Below are positions 18,343 to 27,817 of a DNA stretch of 64,000 bases, piece by piece. This DNA is from an uncultured Lachnospiraceae bacterium. Its GTDB lineage: Bacteria > Bacillota > Clostridia > Lachnospirales > Lachnospiraceae. The stretch is taken from assembly GCA_949840805.1 (NCBI GenBank), contig CATKXR010000009.1, forward strand, positions 44,540 through 108,539, in the 5' to 3' direction. The stretch's first letter is position 1. Every line of letters begins with the position of its first letter. A model generated the notes under the pieces. The model was given only the letters and a program-made list of their open reading frames with translations. It was not told where the DNA came from and made no database searches. The position numbers and the translations under genes were made by a program.

Positions 18343-19470
18343 ATGGATTTACAGGAATGCAGGATGAAGCTGGATGAGATTGACGGCCAGCTTGTCAGGT
18401 TGTTTGAAGAGCGGATGAAGATTTGTAAAAATGTGGCTGAATATAAGATCAGCGTGGGAAAGCCGGTCTACGACGGAGAGAGGGAGAAGCAGAAGCTTTC
18501 GGCAGTCGGCAGCATGGTTTATGGGGAATATAACCAGACAGCTATCCGGGAGCTGTTTACCCAGATTATGACGATCAGCCGCCGGTATCAGTACAGAATG
18601 ATGGCGGAGCAGGGAAAGCAGCAGGAGCTTGGATACAGGCAGGTGGAGAAGCTTCCTGTGGACGGGGTACGGGTAGTCTATCAGGGGGTAGAAGGGGCTT
18701 ACAGCCATGGGGCTGCACAGCAGTTTTTTTGTGGCCAGGCAGAACTTTGTCCTGTACCTGCTTTTGAAGACGCCATGCAGCAGGTGCAGGAGGGAAAGGC
18801 AGATTATGCCGTGCTTCCTATTGAGAATTCTTCAGCCGGTGCAGTGATTGATAATTATGACCTGCAGATCAAATATGCAAACCATATTGTGGCCGAGACC
18901 TTTGTAAAAGTCAATCATGCCTTGCTGGGGATGCCGGATGCGGAGTTTTCAGATATCAGAACTGTGTTTTCCCATCCGCAGGCTCTGATGCAGTGCTCCC
19001 GGTTTTTGGGCAGCCATAAGGATATACGGCAGGTAAGCCTGGAGAATACGGCGGTAGCGGCGAAAAAGATAGTGGAAGACGGTGACAGGACCCAGGCAGC
19101 GATAGCAAGCGAGACTGCAGGAGAGAAGTATGGGCTAAAGGTACTTCAGCCGTGCCTTCAGGACAGCAAAAATAATACGACCCGCTTCATTGTTTTATCT
19201 AATCGTCCTATATACCGCAAGGATGCATCTAAAGTCAGCATTACTTTTGAACTGCCCCACCGCAGCGGAACGCTTTACAACATTTTAGGGCATTTTATTT
19301 TTAACGGGGTGAATATGCGTATGATCGAATCCCGGCCGATTCCGGGGAGGAGCTGGGAATACCGGTTTTTTGTTGATATAGAAGGGAACCTGTCAGACGC
19401 AGCCATACAAAATGCGTTAAACGGGGTATCCGCGGAGGCGCAGAATATGAGAATTCTTGGTAATTATTGA
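18343..19470 (+). CDS. pheA: bifunctional chorismate mutase / prephenate dehydratase (P-protein)
   Basis: 375 residues for phenylalanine synthesis: chorismate to prephenate to phenylpyruvate. AroQ-type mutase at 1-90 ('CRMKLDEIDGQLVRLFEERM', 'YDGEREKQKL'), prephenate dehydratase at about 105-285 ('YQGVEGAYSHGAA', 'PIENSSAGAV', 'NNTTRFIVL'), and an ACT regulatory domain at about 295-375 ('ELPHRSGTLYNILGHF', 'MIESRPIPG') that in this family gives feedback inhibition by phenylalanine. ATG 18343 is favoured by GGAGG 11 bases upstream, 19 bases after plsC. Confidence 0.94.
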   Translation: MDLQECRMKLDEIDGQLVRLFEERMKICKNVAEYKISVGKPVYDGEREKQKLSAVGSMVYGEYNQTAIRELFTQIMTISRRYQYRMMAEQGKQQELGYRQVEKLPVDGVRVVYQGVEGAYSHGAAQQFFCGQAELCPVPAFEDAMQQVQEGKADYAVLPIENSSAGAVIDNYDLQIKYANHIVAETFVKVNHALLGMPDAEFSDIRTVFSHPQALMQCSRFLGSHKDIRQVSLENTAVAAKKIVEDGDRTQAAIASETAGEKYGLKVLQPCLQDSKNNTTRFIVLSNRPIYRKDASKVSITFELPHRSGTLYNILGHFIFNGVNMRMIESRPIPGRSWEYRFFVDIEGNLSDAAIQNALNGVSAEAQNMRILGNY

Positions 19471-19494
19471 GCTTGAAAGAAAGGAGTGAGCAGC

Positions 19495-21057
19495 ATGATA
19501 CGCACATTTGCGGCAATCGACATAGGCTCGTCCGGCCTGGAGATGGGGATCTATGAGCTGTCGGAGAAATTCGGCATACGTCTTATCGACCAGGTTCGAT
19601 ATCCGATTGCCCTTGGGGAAGATACCTGGCGAAACGGAAAGATCAGCTATCGTCAGGCAGATGAGACGTGCGAGGTGCTGGCAGAGTTTGCCCGCATCAT
19701 GAAGGGATATCAGGTGGAGAACTGCCGTGCCTATGCCACCAGTGCTTTAAGAGAGGCACATAACAGCCAGATCATTGTAGATCAGATCCGGGTGAGGACC
19801 GGTATTGACGTCAGGGTCCTCAGCAATTCAGAGCAGCGGTTTATCAGTTATAAGGCCATTGCTTATAAGGATGCAGAGTTTCAGAAGGTGATCCAGAAGG
19901 GAACAGCGATTCTGGATGTGGGAAACGGCAGTACACAGATTTCTCTGTTTGACAAAGACTCCCTGGTTTCTACCCAGAATCTGCCTTTAGGGGCTATCCG
20001 TCTGGTGGAGATGATGAGACATATGAAAACCACGGCGGAAAAGGAGCAGAAGCTTATTCAGGAGATCGTGGACAATGAGCTGGTAACATTCAGGAAGATT
20101 TATTTAAAAGACCGGAAGATCGAGCATTTGATCGGAATCGGAAAGGTCACGCTGATTTTATACCGGCGAATCATGGAAAGCGTGAATCAGCGGGACCGGA
20201 TCACACGGGAAGAATTTGGACAGTTTTATGATATGCTCGGGCGGATGACCCTGGATCAGATTGAGGACACTTTTGGGGTAAATGCTGTCTATGCCTCTCT
20301 GCTTCTTCCGGCGGCTACGGTTATCCGTCAGGTGTTGGAAGTGACAGGGGCGGACAGTATCTGGGTTCCGGGTACTATGATGCTGGACGGAATTGCGGCG
20401 GATTATGGGGAAGAGCGGAAGATTTTAAAATTCAACCATAATTTTAATAATGATATTATCGTGGCCTCCCGTAATATGGCAAAACGGTATAAATGTCATA
20501 TGCCTCATATTCAGGCAGTAGAAAATGCGGCTTTGCAGGTTTTTGACGCCATGAAAAAGTATCATGGATTGAAGGAGCGGGAGCGGCTTCTTCTGCAGAT
20601 TGCGTCAGATCTCCATTCCTGCGGCAAGTTTGTAACGATGCGTAATGCCACAGAGTATGCCTACAATATTATAATGGCTACGGAGATCATCGGCCTTTCC
20701 CATGTGGAGCGGGAGATTGTGGCCAATGTAGTCCGCTGTCATCTGCATGCTTTCCAGTACAATGATATTAAGATTGACGCCAGGCCGTCACGATTTTCCC
20801 GGCTTGCCACTCCGGACAATCTGACTATGACTGTGGCAAAGCTGACGGCAATTCTGCGCCTGGCCAATTCCATGGACCGCAGCCACAGCAATAAGCTGGC
20901 AGGATGCCGGATTGTCATCAAGAATAATAAACTGATCATTAATACGGATTATGTAGGAGATGTTACTCTGGAAATGTTGTCTATTGAGGAGAAGGCGGAT
21001 TTCTTTGAAGAAATATTTGGGATCCGTCCGGTATTGAAGCAGAAAAAGAGGGTTTAG
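19495..21057 (+). CDS. ppx: exopolyphosphatase / guanosine pentaphosphatase (Ppx/GppA) with HD-like C terminus
   Basis: 520 residues. The actin-like N-terminal half has the P-loop 'AAIDIGSSGLEMGIYEL', 'YATSALREAHNS' and 'LDVGNGSTQIS'. The C-terminal half (about 300-500) contains an HD-type helical region ('DLHSCGKFV', 'HVEREIVANVVRCH'). Splits inorganic polyphosphate and possibly pppGpp. AAGGAG precedes ATG 19495. The polyphosphate kinase follows 8 bases after the stop, so synthesis and breakdown are in one operon. Confidence 0.92.
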   Translation: MIRTFAAIDIGSSGLEMGIYELSEKFGIRLIDQVRYPIALGEDTWRNGKISYRQADETCEVLAEFARIMKGYQVENCRAYATSALREAHNSQIIVDQIRVRTGIDVRVLSNSEQRFISYKAIAYKDAEFQKVIQKGTAILDVGNGSTQISLFDKDSLVSTQNLPLGAIRLVEMMRHMKTTAEKEQKLIQEIVDNELVTFRKIYLKDRKIEHLIGIGKVTLILYRRIMESVNQRDRITREEFGQFYDMLGRMTLDQIEDTFGVNAVYASLLLPAATVIRQVLEVTGADSIWVPGTMMLDGIAADYGEERKILKFNHNFNNDIIVASRNMAKRYKCHMPHIQAVENAALQVFDAMKKYHGLKERERLLLQIASDLHSCGKFVTMRNATEYAYNIIMATEIIGLSHVEREIVANVVRCHLHAFQYNDIKIDARPSRFSRLATPDNLTMTVAKLTAILRLANSMDRSHSNKLAGCRIVIKNNKLIINTDYVGDVTLEMLSIEEKADFFEEIFGIRPVLKQKKRV

Positions 21058-21065
21058 GACATATT

Positions 21066-23207
21066 ATGGCAGAGATGGAAAATATTTATACGGATCCAAG
21101 CAATTATGTAAACAGGGAGCTGAGCTGGCTGGAATTCAATTATCGTATTCTGCAGGAGGCCAGAGATAAATCGATCCCATTGTTTGAAAGAATAAAATTT
21201 TTAAGTATCACAGCATCTAATCTGGATGAATTCTGTATGGTGCGCGTGGCGTCCTTAAAAGATCAGGTCCATGCGAAATACAAGAAGACGGATATTGCGG
21301 GGCTGCGGGCGGAAGAGCAGCTTACGCTTATTTCGGAAAAGACTCACCGCCTGGTGGAGCAGCAGTATTCTACTTATGGCCGTTCTCTGCTTCCGGCGCT
21401 GAAGCAGAACGGATTGCAGATTTTATGGGAGCATGAAGAGCTGACTGACGACGAAAAAAGGTATGTGGACGGATATTTTCGGGAAAACGTATATCCGGTC
21501 CTTACGCCTATGGCAGTGGATTCCTCCCGCCCGTTTCCTCTGATCCGCAATAAGTCCCTGAATATTGCGGCATTGGTGCAGAAGAAAAATGGAGACGATA
21601 CCCTGGAATTTGCCATGGTACAGGTTCCATCGGTACTTCCCCGGATTGTGGAACTCCCCTGCGGACAAGAGGAGGTACGTCGTGTCATACTGTTGGAGGA
21701 GGTTATTGAGCGTAATATTCATGAGCTGTTTTTAAACTACAATATTGTATCGGCCCATCCCTTCCGGATTATGAGGAATGCGGATTTTACACTGGATGAG
21801 GAAGAGGCAATCGATCTTCTGGAGGAGATTCAAAAACAGCTTAAGAAACGCCAATGGGGTGAAGTGATTCGCCTGGAGATTGAGGAAAAGGTAGATAAAC
21901 GGCTTCTGAAAATTCTGCGCAAGGGGCTTTCTGTCGGGACAGAGGATATTTTTGAGATCGGGGGTCCCCTTGATTTGACCTTTTTGATGAAGCTGTATGG
22001 CGCGGGCGGATTTGACCATTTAAAGGCCAGGCCTTATGTACCCCAGCCTGTTCCGGCCCTTATGAATGAGGATGATATTTTTACCAATATCCGGGGAGGC
22101 GATATCTTACTGCACCATCCTTACCAGACCTTCGATCCGGTAGTGAATTTTGTGCGGCAGGCGTCCAGAGACCCGGAAGTTCTTGCTATCAAGCAGACTC
22201 TTTACCGGGTCAGCGGCCACTCGCCCATAGTGGCGGCGCTGGCAGAGGCAGCGGATAACGGCAAGCAGGTTTCTGTGCTGGTAGAGCTGAAAGCCCGTTT
22301 TGATGAGGAAAACAATATTAACTGGGCTAAGAAACTGGAGAAGGCAGGCTGCCATGTGATCTATGGCCTGATGGGGCTTAAGACCCATTGCAAGATTACT
22401 TTGGTGGTGCGCCGGGAAGAAGACGGTATCCGCCGCTATGTCCATTTGGGAACGGGAAACTATAATGATTCTACTGCCAGGCTGTATACAGACTGTGGAT
22501 TGATGACCTGCAATCCCAAGATCGGCCAGGACGCCACGGCTGTGTTCAATATGCTGTCTGGTTATTCGGAGCCGCCTACCTGGAATAAACTGTCCTTAGC
22601 ACCTTTATGGCTGCGCGGGAAATTTATCAAGATGATTCGCCGGGAGACGCAGCATGCTAAGGCAGGCGAATATGCCCATATCATGGCCAAGATGAATTCC
22701 CTGTGCGATAAGGAGATTATTGCCAGCCTTTATGAAGCGTCCTGCGCAGGGGTTAAGGTAGAGCTGGTGATACGGGGAATATGCTGTCTGAAGGCGGGAG
22801 TCAAGGGACTTAGTGAAAATATCAGCGTTCATTCGATTGTGGGAAATTTCCTGGAGCATGCGAGGATATTTTATTTTGAGAACAACGGAAGCCCTGAAGT
22901 ATATATGGGAAGTGCAGACTGGATGCCGCGGAATTTAGATAAGAGGGTGGAGATTTTATTCCCGGTGGAGGATCCTGAGCTGAAAGAGCAGGTGATCCAT
23001 ATTCTGAAGGTGCAGTTGGAGGACAATGTAAAGGCACATATTTTGCAGCCGGACGGGACTTATGAGAAGATCGACAAAAGAGGAAAAGAACTGGTGATGG
23101 CCCAGCGGCAATTCTGTGAAGAAGCAGTAGCCGCAGCAGAGGCAAAGAAGCAGGAGATCAATCCGGATGTACAGGATACCAGAAGGTTTGTACCTGCAGA
23201 GGGATAA
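21066..23207 (+). CDS. ppk1: polyphosphate kinase 1
   Basis: 713 residues. Builds polyphosphate from ATP. 'NRELSWLEFNYRILQEARD' is the N-terminal signature; the phospholipase-D-like catalytic domains have the autophosphorylated His in 'GLKTHCKITLVVRRE', then 'HLGTGNYNDSTARLYTD', and later 'FLEHARIFYFENNGS' and 'GSADWMPRNLDKRVE'. Length is normal. Confidence 0.95.
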   Translation: MAEMENIYTDPSNYVNRELSWLEFNYRILQEARDKSIPLFERIKFLSITASNLDEFCMVRVASLKDQVHAKYKKTDIAGLRAEEQLTLISEKTHRLVEQQYSTYGRSLLPALKQNGLQILWEHEELTDDEKRYVDGYFRENVYPVLTPMAVDSSRPFPLIRNKSLNIAALVQKKNGDDTLEFAMVQVPSVLPRIVELPCGQEEVRRVILLEEVIERNIHELFLNYNIVSAHPFRIMRNADFTLDEEEAIDLLEEIQKQLKKRQWGEVIRLEIEEKVDKRLLKILRKGLSVGTEDIFEIGGPLDLTFLMKLYGAGGFDHLKARPYVPQPVPALMNEDDIFTNIRGGDILLHHPYQTFDPVVNFVRQASRDPEVLAIKQTLYRVSGHSPIVAALAEAADNGKQVSVLVELKARFDEENNINWAKKLEKAGCHVIYGLMGLKTHCKITLVVRREEDGIRRYVHLGTGNYNDSTARLYTDCGLMTCNPKIGQDATAVFNMLSGYSEPPTWNKLSLAPLWLRGKFIKMIRRETQHAKAGEYAHIMAKMNSLCDKEIIASLYEASCAGVKVELVIRGICCLKAGVKGLSENISVHSIVGNFLEHARIFYFENNGSPEVYMGSADWMPRNLDKRVEILFPVEDPELKEQVIHILKVQLEDNVKAHILQPDGTYEKIDKRGKELVMAQRQFCEEAVAAAEAKKQEINPDVQDTRRFVPAEG

Positions 23208-23233
23208 GGCAAATCATTCGGTTCCCGGATACG

Positions 23234-23278
23234 AAAAGCCGCTTTGCTCATATATAGGGAGCAAAGCGGCTTCGTTTT
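23234..23278 (+). terminator. terminator after ppk1
   Basis: AAGCCGCTTTGCTC (23236-23249) pairs with GAGCAAAGCGGCTT (23259-23272), then CGTTTTTA. Also faces the convergent glycosyltransferase. Confidence 0.88.
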
Positions 23279-23301
23279 TATAACGGCTGTTAGGGAAATC
23301 G

Positions 23302-24426
23302 TTATAATATCTCGCCATAAACATGAAACAACTTTTCAGCAAAACGGTCTTCCGTAAAGAAAGCCTGTACCATTTTTTTACCCTGTTTGCTGTATTTTTT
23401 GCATAAATCAGGATTATTTATGACCATATAAAGTGTCTCTGCCAATTCATCGGCATTTTCTGCCGGGACAAGAAAACCGTTCTTTCCTTTTTTAATGAGA
23501 TCCCGGTTCCCGATCACATCGGTAGCAACAACCGGAGTCTCCGCAGCCAGAGCTTCAATCAGGGTATAGGGCATCCCCTCTTTTAGAGACGCAGACACAA
23601 ATACGTTAAAAAGTTTTAAAAGCTGTGGTACATCATGACGGAAACCGGCAAGGCATACAAATTCCTCCAGTCCAAGTTCCTGGATTTGAGCTTCCACTTT
23701 TTTGCGGTCCGGGCCGTCGCCCACTAAAAGAAGCCGGCACTGAGGAGCCTTTTTTATCAGTCTGGCAAATGCGGCCAGTAAGTAATGATGGCCTTTTACC
23801 TGCTCCAGCCGCGCTATACATCCGATAATATAAGCATCCCGGGGAAAGCCAAATTTCTCCAGATAGTGTTCTCTGTTGACGGATATATGTTGGTAAGACT
23901 GGCAATCGACTCCGTTTTGTATTATTTTTGTACGTTTTCTGTCTGCAAAACCCAAGCGTATGGCTTCTTTGCGTTCACTTTTAGATACGCAAATGAAACA
24001 ATCTGTCCAGAGTTTTAAAATATGTTCGATTTGACAATAAAAGATTCTGAGCAACGTTTTATATGCTTCAATATGAACGCCATGAAAGGTATGCACCACC
24101 TTTAATCCCGGACATAAAAGCTTCAAAGGCCGGGCATACATGCCGGCACCTTTTCCATGGGAATGTACCAGCATGATTTTGTTCTTTCTGATGTAATTTC
24201 GTATTTTCCATAAAGAGCGGAAAGAATAAGGTTTTAAATCCACCTTTAAGATATCAGCCGCCTGTTCTTTGAACCATGGGTAATAATCTCCGTCATCCGG
24301 AACAGCGACGGTTACTTTATATCCATACTCCTTTGCATGGCGCAGTGCCTGCAGGATATGTCTTGGAACTCCGCCGGTCTGAGAGCTAATCGCAATGTAT
24401 AATATTTTTTTCATATTATTGTCCAC
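23302..24426 (-). CDS. glycosyltransferase family 4-type
   Basis: 374 residues, GT-B fold: N-terminal half 'AISSQTGGVPRHILQAL' and 'VHSHGKGAGMYARPL', C-terminal half 'IGCIARLEQVKGHHYLLAA', 'LLLVGDGPDRKKVE' and 'SLKEGMPYTLIEALAAETPVV' with the EX7E motif. Adds a sugar to an exopolysaccharide precursor. Its start overlaps the end of the upstream glycosyltransferase by 11 bases; last gene of the three-gene unit. Confidence 0.9.
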   Translation of the reverse strand: MDNNMKKILYIAISSQTGGVPRHILQALRHAKEYGYKVTVAVPDDGDYYPWFKEQAADILKVDLKPYSFRSLWKIRNYIRKNKIMLVHSHGKGAGMYARPLKLLCPGLKVVHTFHGVHIEAYKTLLRIFYCQIEHILKLWTDCFICVSKSERKEAIRLGFADRKRTKIIQNGVDCQSYQHISVNREHYLEKFGFPRDAYIIGCIARLEQVKGHHYLLAAFARLIKKAPQCRLLLVGDGPDRKKVEAQIQELGLEEFVCLAGFRHDVPQLLKLFNVFVSASLKEGMPYTLIEALAAETPVVATDVIGNRDLIKKGKNGFLVPAENADELAETLYMVINNPDLCKKYSKQGKKMVQAFFTEDRFAEKLFHVYGEIL

Positions 24427-25567
24427 ATAATTTTTTATATAGTTTTACGATCCGTTTCAGCATTTGTTCCTGGCTGAACTCTTTTTTTACACGTTCTCTT
24501 GCCTTACATCCCATTTTCTGTCGCTTTTTAGGATTTTTCTTCATCCACAGGATTGCCTTACAAAGAGCCTTGGCATTCTCCGGGGGAATGGTCAGCCCTG
24601 TTTCACCGTGAAGGCTGACCCAGGGAACACCTGTGGAAAGGCGGGTGTTAATAACCGGTTTTCCATAAGACATGGCTTCCAACTGCACCAATCCAAAGGC
24701 TTCACTGTTTGCAACAGAAGGAAATACCAACACATCACATCGCTCCAGCTCTTTTTCCAGCACTTCATCCGGCGCTTTTCCCAAAAAGTGGATCACGGAT
24801 TCCAGATCGTTCTGGGCAGCCTGGGCTTTCATTTCATCTTCCAGCACACCGGTACCCACGATTACCAGTTCCACCTGATTGATCTGTTCCTGCAGTTCTT
24901 TTTTCAACAGCTTCATGGCGTCCATTAAAATGCTGCATCCTTTGTAATACACAAGACGCCCGATAAAGAGAAGACGGAGCGTCTGATCGTGGCAGGGAAC
25001 CTGTCTTTTCCAGTAATCGTCACTTTTTTCTTCCCATTCTTTTCTGAGCCCAAAGGGAATCCGCACGCATTTTTTTTCAAAGGGCTTCACATAGGGGGAG
25101 CCATCGATGTTTCCCTGGGTAGCGATAGCGATAGCGTCAGCCCTTCGCAGCGTCCAGTTCATCAGGGGCTTATAGAAAAACAGTGCCTTTTTCTGCCGTA
25201 CAATATCACTGTGCCAATATAATACCAGCTTGCCTTTAAATCCGGACAGAAGGCAGGCCAGATCCCCAAGAGGAAACGGCATGTGAAGATGAATCACGTC
25301 ATATTCGGAACAATGCTTTCTAAGATAACATACTAAATCCCAGGAGAGAGGCAGAGAAGCTATGATACCCCAGCTTTTGGCGAAATACACCGGCACTCCG
25401 TTAAGGACCGTCCGGTAAGCCGGTCCCCTGTCCTGAGAAGCCAGCACGTAACTGTCCACTTCTTCCTGGATTCCTTCGGCAATCTGCTGCATGGTGATCT
25501 CAATTCCTCCAATGTGAGGATAATATTGCTTTCCAAGCTGCAAGACCTTTAATTTGCGGTTATTCAT
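24416..25567 (-). CDS. glycosyltransferase family 1/4
   Basis: 383 residues, GT-B fold. 'YYPHIGGIEITMQQIAEGI', 'VIHLHMPFPLGDLACLL', 'RLLFIGRLVYYKGCSILMDAM' and 'ANSEAFGLVQLEAMSYGKPVI' (EX7E) are visible. Overlaps both neighbours (8 bases with the sugar transferase upstream, 11 with the next gene). Confidence 0.9.
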   Translation of the reverse strand: MNNRKLKVLQLGKQYYPHIGGIEITMQQIAEGIQEEVDSYVLASQDRGPAYRTVLNGVPVYFAKSWGIIASLPLSWDLVCYLRKHCSEYDVIHLHMPFPLGDLACLLSGFKGKLVLYWHSDIVRQKKALFFYKPLMNWTLRRADAIAIATQGNIDGSPYVKPFEKKCVRIPFGLRKEWEEKSDDYWKRQVPCHDQTLRLLFIGRLVYYKGCSILMDAMKLLKKELQEQINQVELVIVGTGVLEDEMKAQAAQNDLESVIHFLGKAPDEVLEKELERCDVLVFPSVANSEAFGLVQLEAMSYGKPVINTRLSTGVPWVSLHGETGLTIPPENAKALCKAILWMKKNPKKRQKMGCKARERVKKEFSQEQMLKRIVKLYKKLCGQ

Positions 25568-26945
25568 TTCTGTTTTTCCATTCCTTAGTCTGTGGATTAT
25601 TCGGTTTATCGGAATCGGTTACTCCTTCCGTACTTTCTTTCATAAACAGAATCTTTACTGTCAGCAGCAGCAGCTTCAGATCCAGGACAAAAGAATAATT
25701 CTGGATATAAGTTAGATCCAGTTTTAATTTGTCATAAGGTGTTGTATTGTATTTACCGTAAATCTGGGCATATCCGGTAAGGCCGGCCTTTACCTTTAGC
25801 CGGCTTTTAAATTGAGGGAGCCATGTCTCATATTCAGCGGCAATCTCGGGACGTTCCGGCCTTGGGCCTACTAAGGACATATCTCCTTTGAGCACATTCC
25901 ATAATTGTGGGAGTTCATCCAGGCGGGTCATGCGGATAAGCTTTCCGACAAGTGTAATCCGGTCATCATTTTCACTGGCCAGACGGGCAACCCCGTCTTT
26001 TTCTGCATCCATCCGCATACTGCGAAATTTGTAAACATAAAATTCCCTGCCGTCCAATGTAAGGCGTTTTTGCTTAAATATGATACTGCCGCCATCGTAT
26101 AATTTTACTGCCAATGCCGTGATCAGCATAAGCGGAGATGCAATAAGGAGTATCAGTACAGAAAAGATGATGTCCAAGGTGCGTTTGGCAAATAACTGTT
26201 CTGCCGTCAGTCCATTATTCCTTGAAAGCAGAAGAGGCGTATCAAAGGTATGCATTTCCTGGGAACTGCGTACCAGAATATCTGATATCTTCGGTGTCAT
26301 ATAGACACGGATCGATTTTTCAAAACATGCTTTTAATATGAAATTCCTTGTGGCTGTCGGAATGTCGCAGAGCATGATCCCGTCGTATTCCTCTGCCATG
26401 GAAACAATATTGTCTTCTCCAATGTCTGCTGCCACTATTTTTTTGATCTGATAACGATCTTCTCTTTGCCTGAGTTTGCCCAGGAGTTCTAAAGCATGAG
26501 GCTGTCCATAGACCAGAAGCAGATTGCGGGGAGGAAACATATGCTGATAAATAACGGCATAAAGGCTGGTCCAAAAAACAATCAAAATAATATCACATAT
26601 TGTAAGCAGCAAAAAAATCCATATTTTAGGAAATCGGTATGCCAACAGCGACATTTGAATATAAGTGACAAAATTAACAAAAGACAGCGACAAGATTTGG
26701 GAGTAAATGACATTCCCTTTTTCCAGATCTCCCAGGCGGAAGCCTCCGTACATGGACATAAAAAACAGAACCAGAATAACATACAATCCTGCAATGACCC
26801 AGTTTCCCCTTCGCCAATACCATACCTGGGTAGTGGGGGAAATCAGCTTGTACCAGAATGTTATATAGATTGCAGCCAGCAATATGACCAATATCAAGGA
26901 TGCAGTCAGCCGTATTATCCGCTTGTAGCGTTCGTACTTTTTCAC
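25560..26945 (-). CDS. exopolysaccharide polyprenyl glycosylphosphotransferase (initiating sugar transferase)
   Basis: 461 residues, WbaP/CpsE/EpsL type. Four to five N-terminal membrane helices (to about 150), a CoA-binding-like middle, another helix, then the bacterial sugar transferase domain: 'KRTLDIIFSVLILLIASPL', 'FKQKRLTLDGREFYVYKFRSM', 'LDELPQLWNVLKGDMSLVGP' and 'RPERPE'. Transfers a sugar-1-phosphate to undecaprenyl phosphate, starting the repeat unit. First gene of the operon with two glycosyltransferases. No polymerase or flippase is in view, so the pathway must be completed elsewhere. Confidence 0.92.
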   Translation of the reverse strand: MKKYERYKRIIRLTASLILVILLAAIYITFWYKLISPTTQVWYWRRGNWVIAGLYVILVLFFMSMYGGFRLGDLEKGNVIYSQILSLSFVNFVTYIQMSLLAYRFPKIWIFLLLTICDIILIVFWTSLYAVIYQHMFPPRNLLLVYGQPHALELLGKLRQREDRYQIKKIVAADIGEDNIVSMAEEYDGIMLCDIPTATRNFILKACFEKSIRVYMTPKISDILVRSSQEMHTFDTPLLLSRNNGLTAEQLFAKRTLDIIFSVLILLIASPLMLITALAVKLYDGGSIIFKQKRLTLDGREFYVYKFRSMRMDAEKDGVARLASENDDRITLVGKLIRMTRLDELPQLWNVLKGDMSLVGPRPERPEIAAEYETWLPQFKSRLKVKAGLTGYAQIYGKYNTTPYDKLKLDLTYIQNYSFVLDLKLLLLTVKILFMKESTEGVTDSDKPNNPQTKEWKNRNE

Positions 26946-27148
26946 AGTTTAACCTCGTGTCTGTTGTTATGGCAGGAATGCTTCGGTTTTAGCTTTGCCT
27001 GCCTGTACGGCGTTATATAAAAACAAGCCGTCTGTTCTCTGCACAGTATACCATTTTATCCCATTTTTCGCAATTTAAAAATTCTTAATGCTTTTTTATT
27101 ATCTGCGTATGAATTGTTATTTATCATGCCCAATTTTCCATATGGCAT

Positions 27149-27301
27149 TCAAAATGACTGCTGCCGAGGGCTTTTTTTCCCTTTTTTCTCATTTCCTTTA
27201 TTTTTTAAAATGATTTCCTGGTATGCATACATATAACAGGTCAATCTTTTCTTTCTGCTTTTTTCTTCGGCACAGGAGGATAACAGTTCCTGTCTGTTCA
27301 T
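27149..27301 (-). CDS. small basic protein, possible relic of the adjacent XRE regulator
   Basis: 50 residues from an ATG with AGGAG ten bases upstream. The first 26 residues line up without gaps with those of the neighbouring regulator: about 12 of 26 identical (M-Q-E-L-L-S and R-L-T-x-Y). The tail is lysine-rich and unlike a helix-turn-helix. Either a truncated paralog or a separate small protein family. Confidence 0.4.
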   Translation of the reverse strand: MNRQELLSSCAEEKSRKKRLTCYMYAYQEIILKNKGNEKKGKKSPRQQSF

Positions 27302-27380
27302 TTTAGTATGTCTCCTTTATCATACTTTGTATTATAGCGGATCATTCTGATTCATCTTCCATGCTTTCTGAGCGGTTATG

Positions 27381-27623
27381 TCACTCTACATCAAACTCAA
27401 TATTTTCAAATTCTTTGGAATTGAAAAATTCTCCTATTGTAATATTCAATCCGCTGCAGATTTTTATTATGGTAAAGATTCCCGGATTTTTTGTAGAACC
27501 ATTTATAATATGCATCAAAGTTGTCAGTGGGATTGCCGAGCGGCTGGCCAGTTTATAATAAGTAAGTCTTTGCTGTTTGCAATAAAATTCAATACGGGCT
27601 GATAGCAATTCTTGTTCCCTCAT
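27381..27623 (-). CDS. XRE-family helix-turn-helix regulator
   Basis: 80 residues: 'QRLTYYKLASRSAIPLTTLMHIINGSTKNPGIFTIIKICSGLNI' is a full XRE helix-turn-helix. There is nothing else in the protein besides a short acidic tail. A palindrome lies upstream (27686-27709). Confidence 0.85.
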   Translation of the reverse strand: MREQELLSARIEFYCKQQRLTYYKLASRSAIPLTTLMHIINGSTKNPGIFTIIKICSGLNITIGEFFNSKEFENIEFDVE

Positions 27624-27685
27624 AGAGTATGCTCCTTCTGAATTTGGTACTACATCTAGTCTATCTCTATTCTTTGAGAAACTGC

Positions 27686-27709
27686 TTCCAAATAATACAC
27701 TATTTGGAA
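27686..27709. promoter_or_regulatory. palindromic operator upstream of the XRE gene
   Basis: TTCCAAATA (27686-27694) and TATTTGGAA (27701-27709) form a perfect 9-base inverted repeat. A TATTAT -10-like hexamer for the minus-strand gene lies inside it, as expected for autoregulation. Confidence 0.5.
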
Positions 27710-27760
27710 AAAATTTCCTGTTTTTTTTAATCCTTCAGAGAGAACAGGGTGAAATGGCAT

Positions 27761-27797
27761 AAAAAAAGAGCTGCTGCACCAGAGAGTGCGTCAGCTC
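27761..27797 (-). terminator. terminator after spoVT
   Basis: On the minus strand, GAGCTG...GCAC pairs with GTGC...CAGCTC, followed by TTTTTTTAT. Confidence 0.85.
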
Positions 27798-27817
27798 CTT
27801 GTTATTGCAGATAAAAC

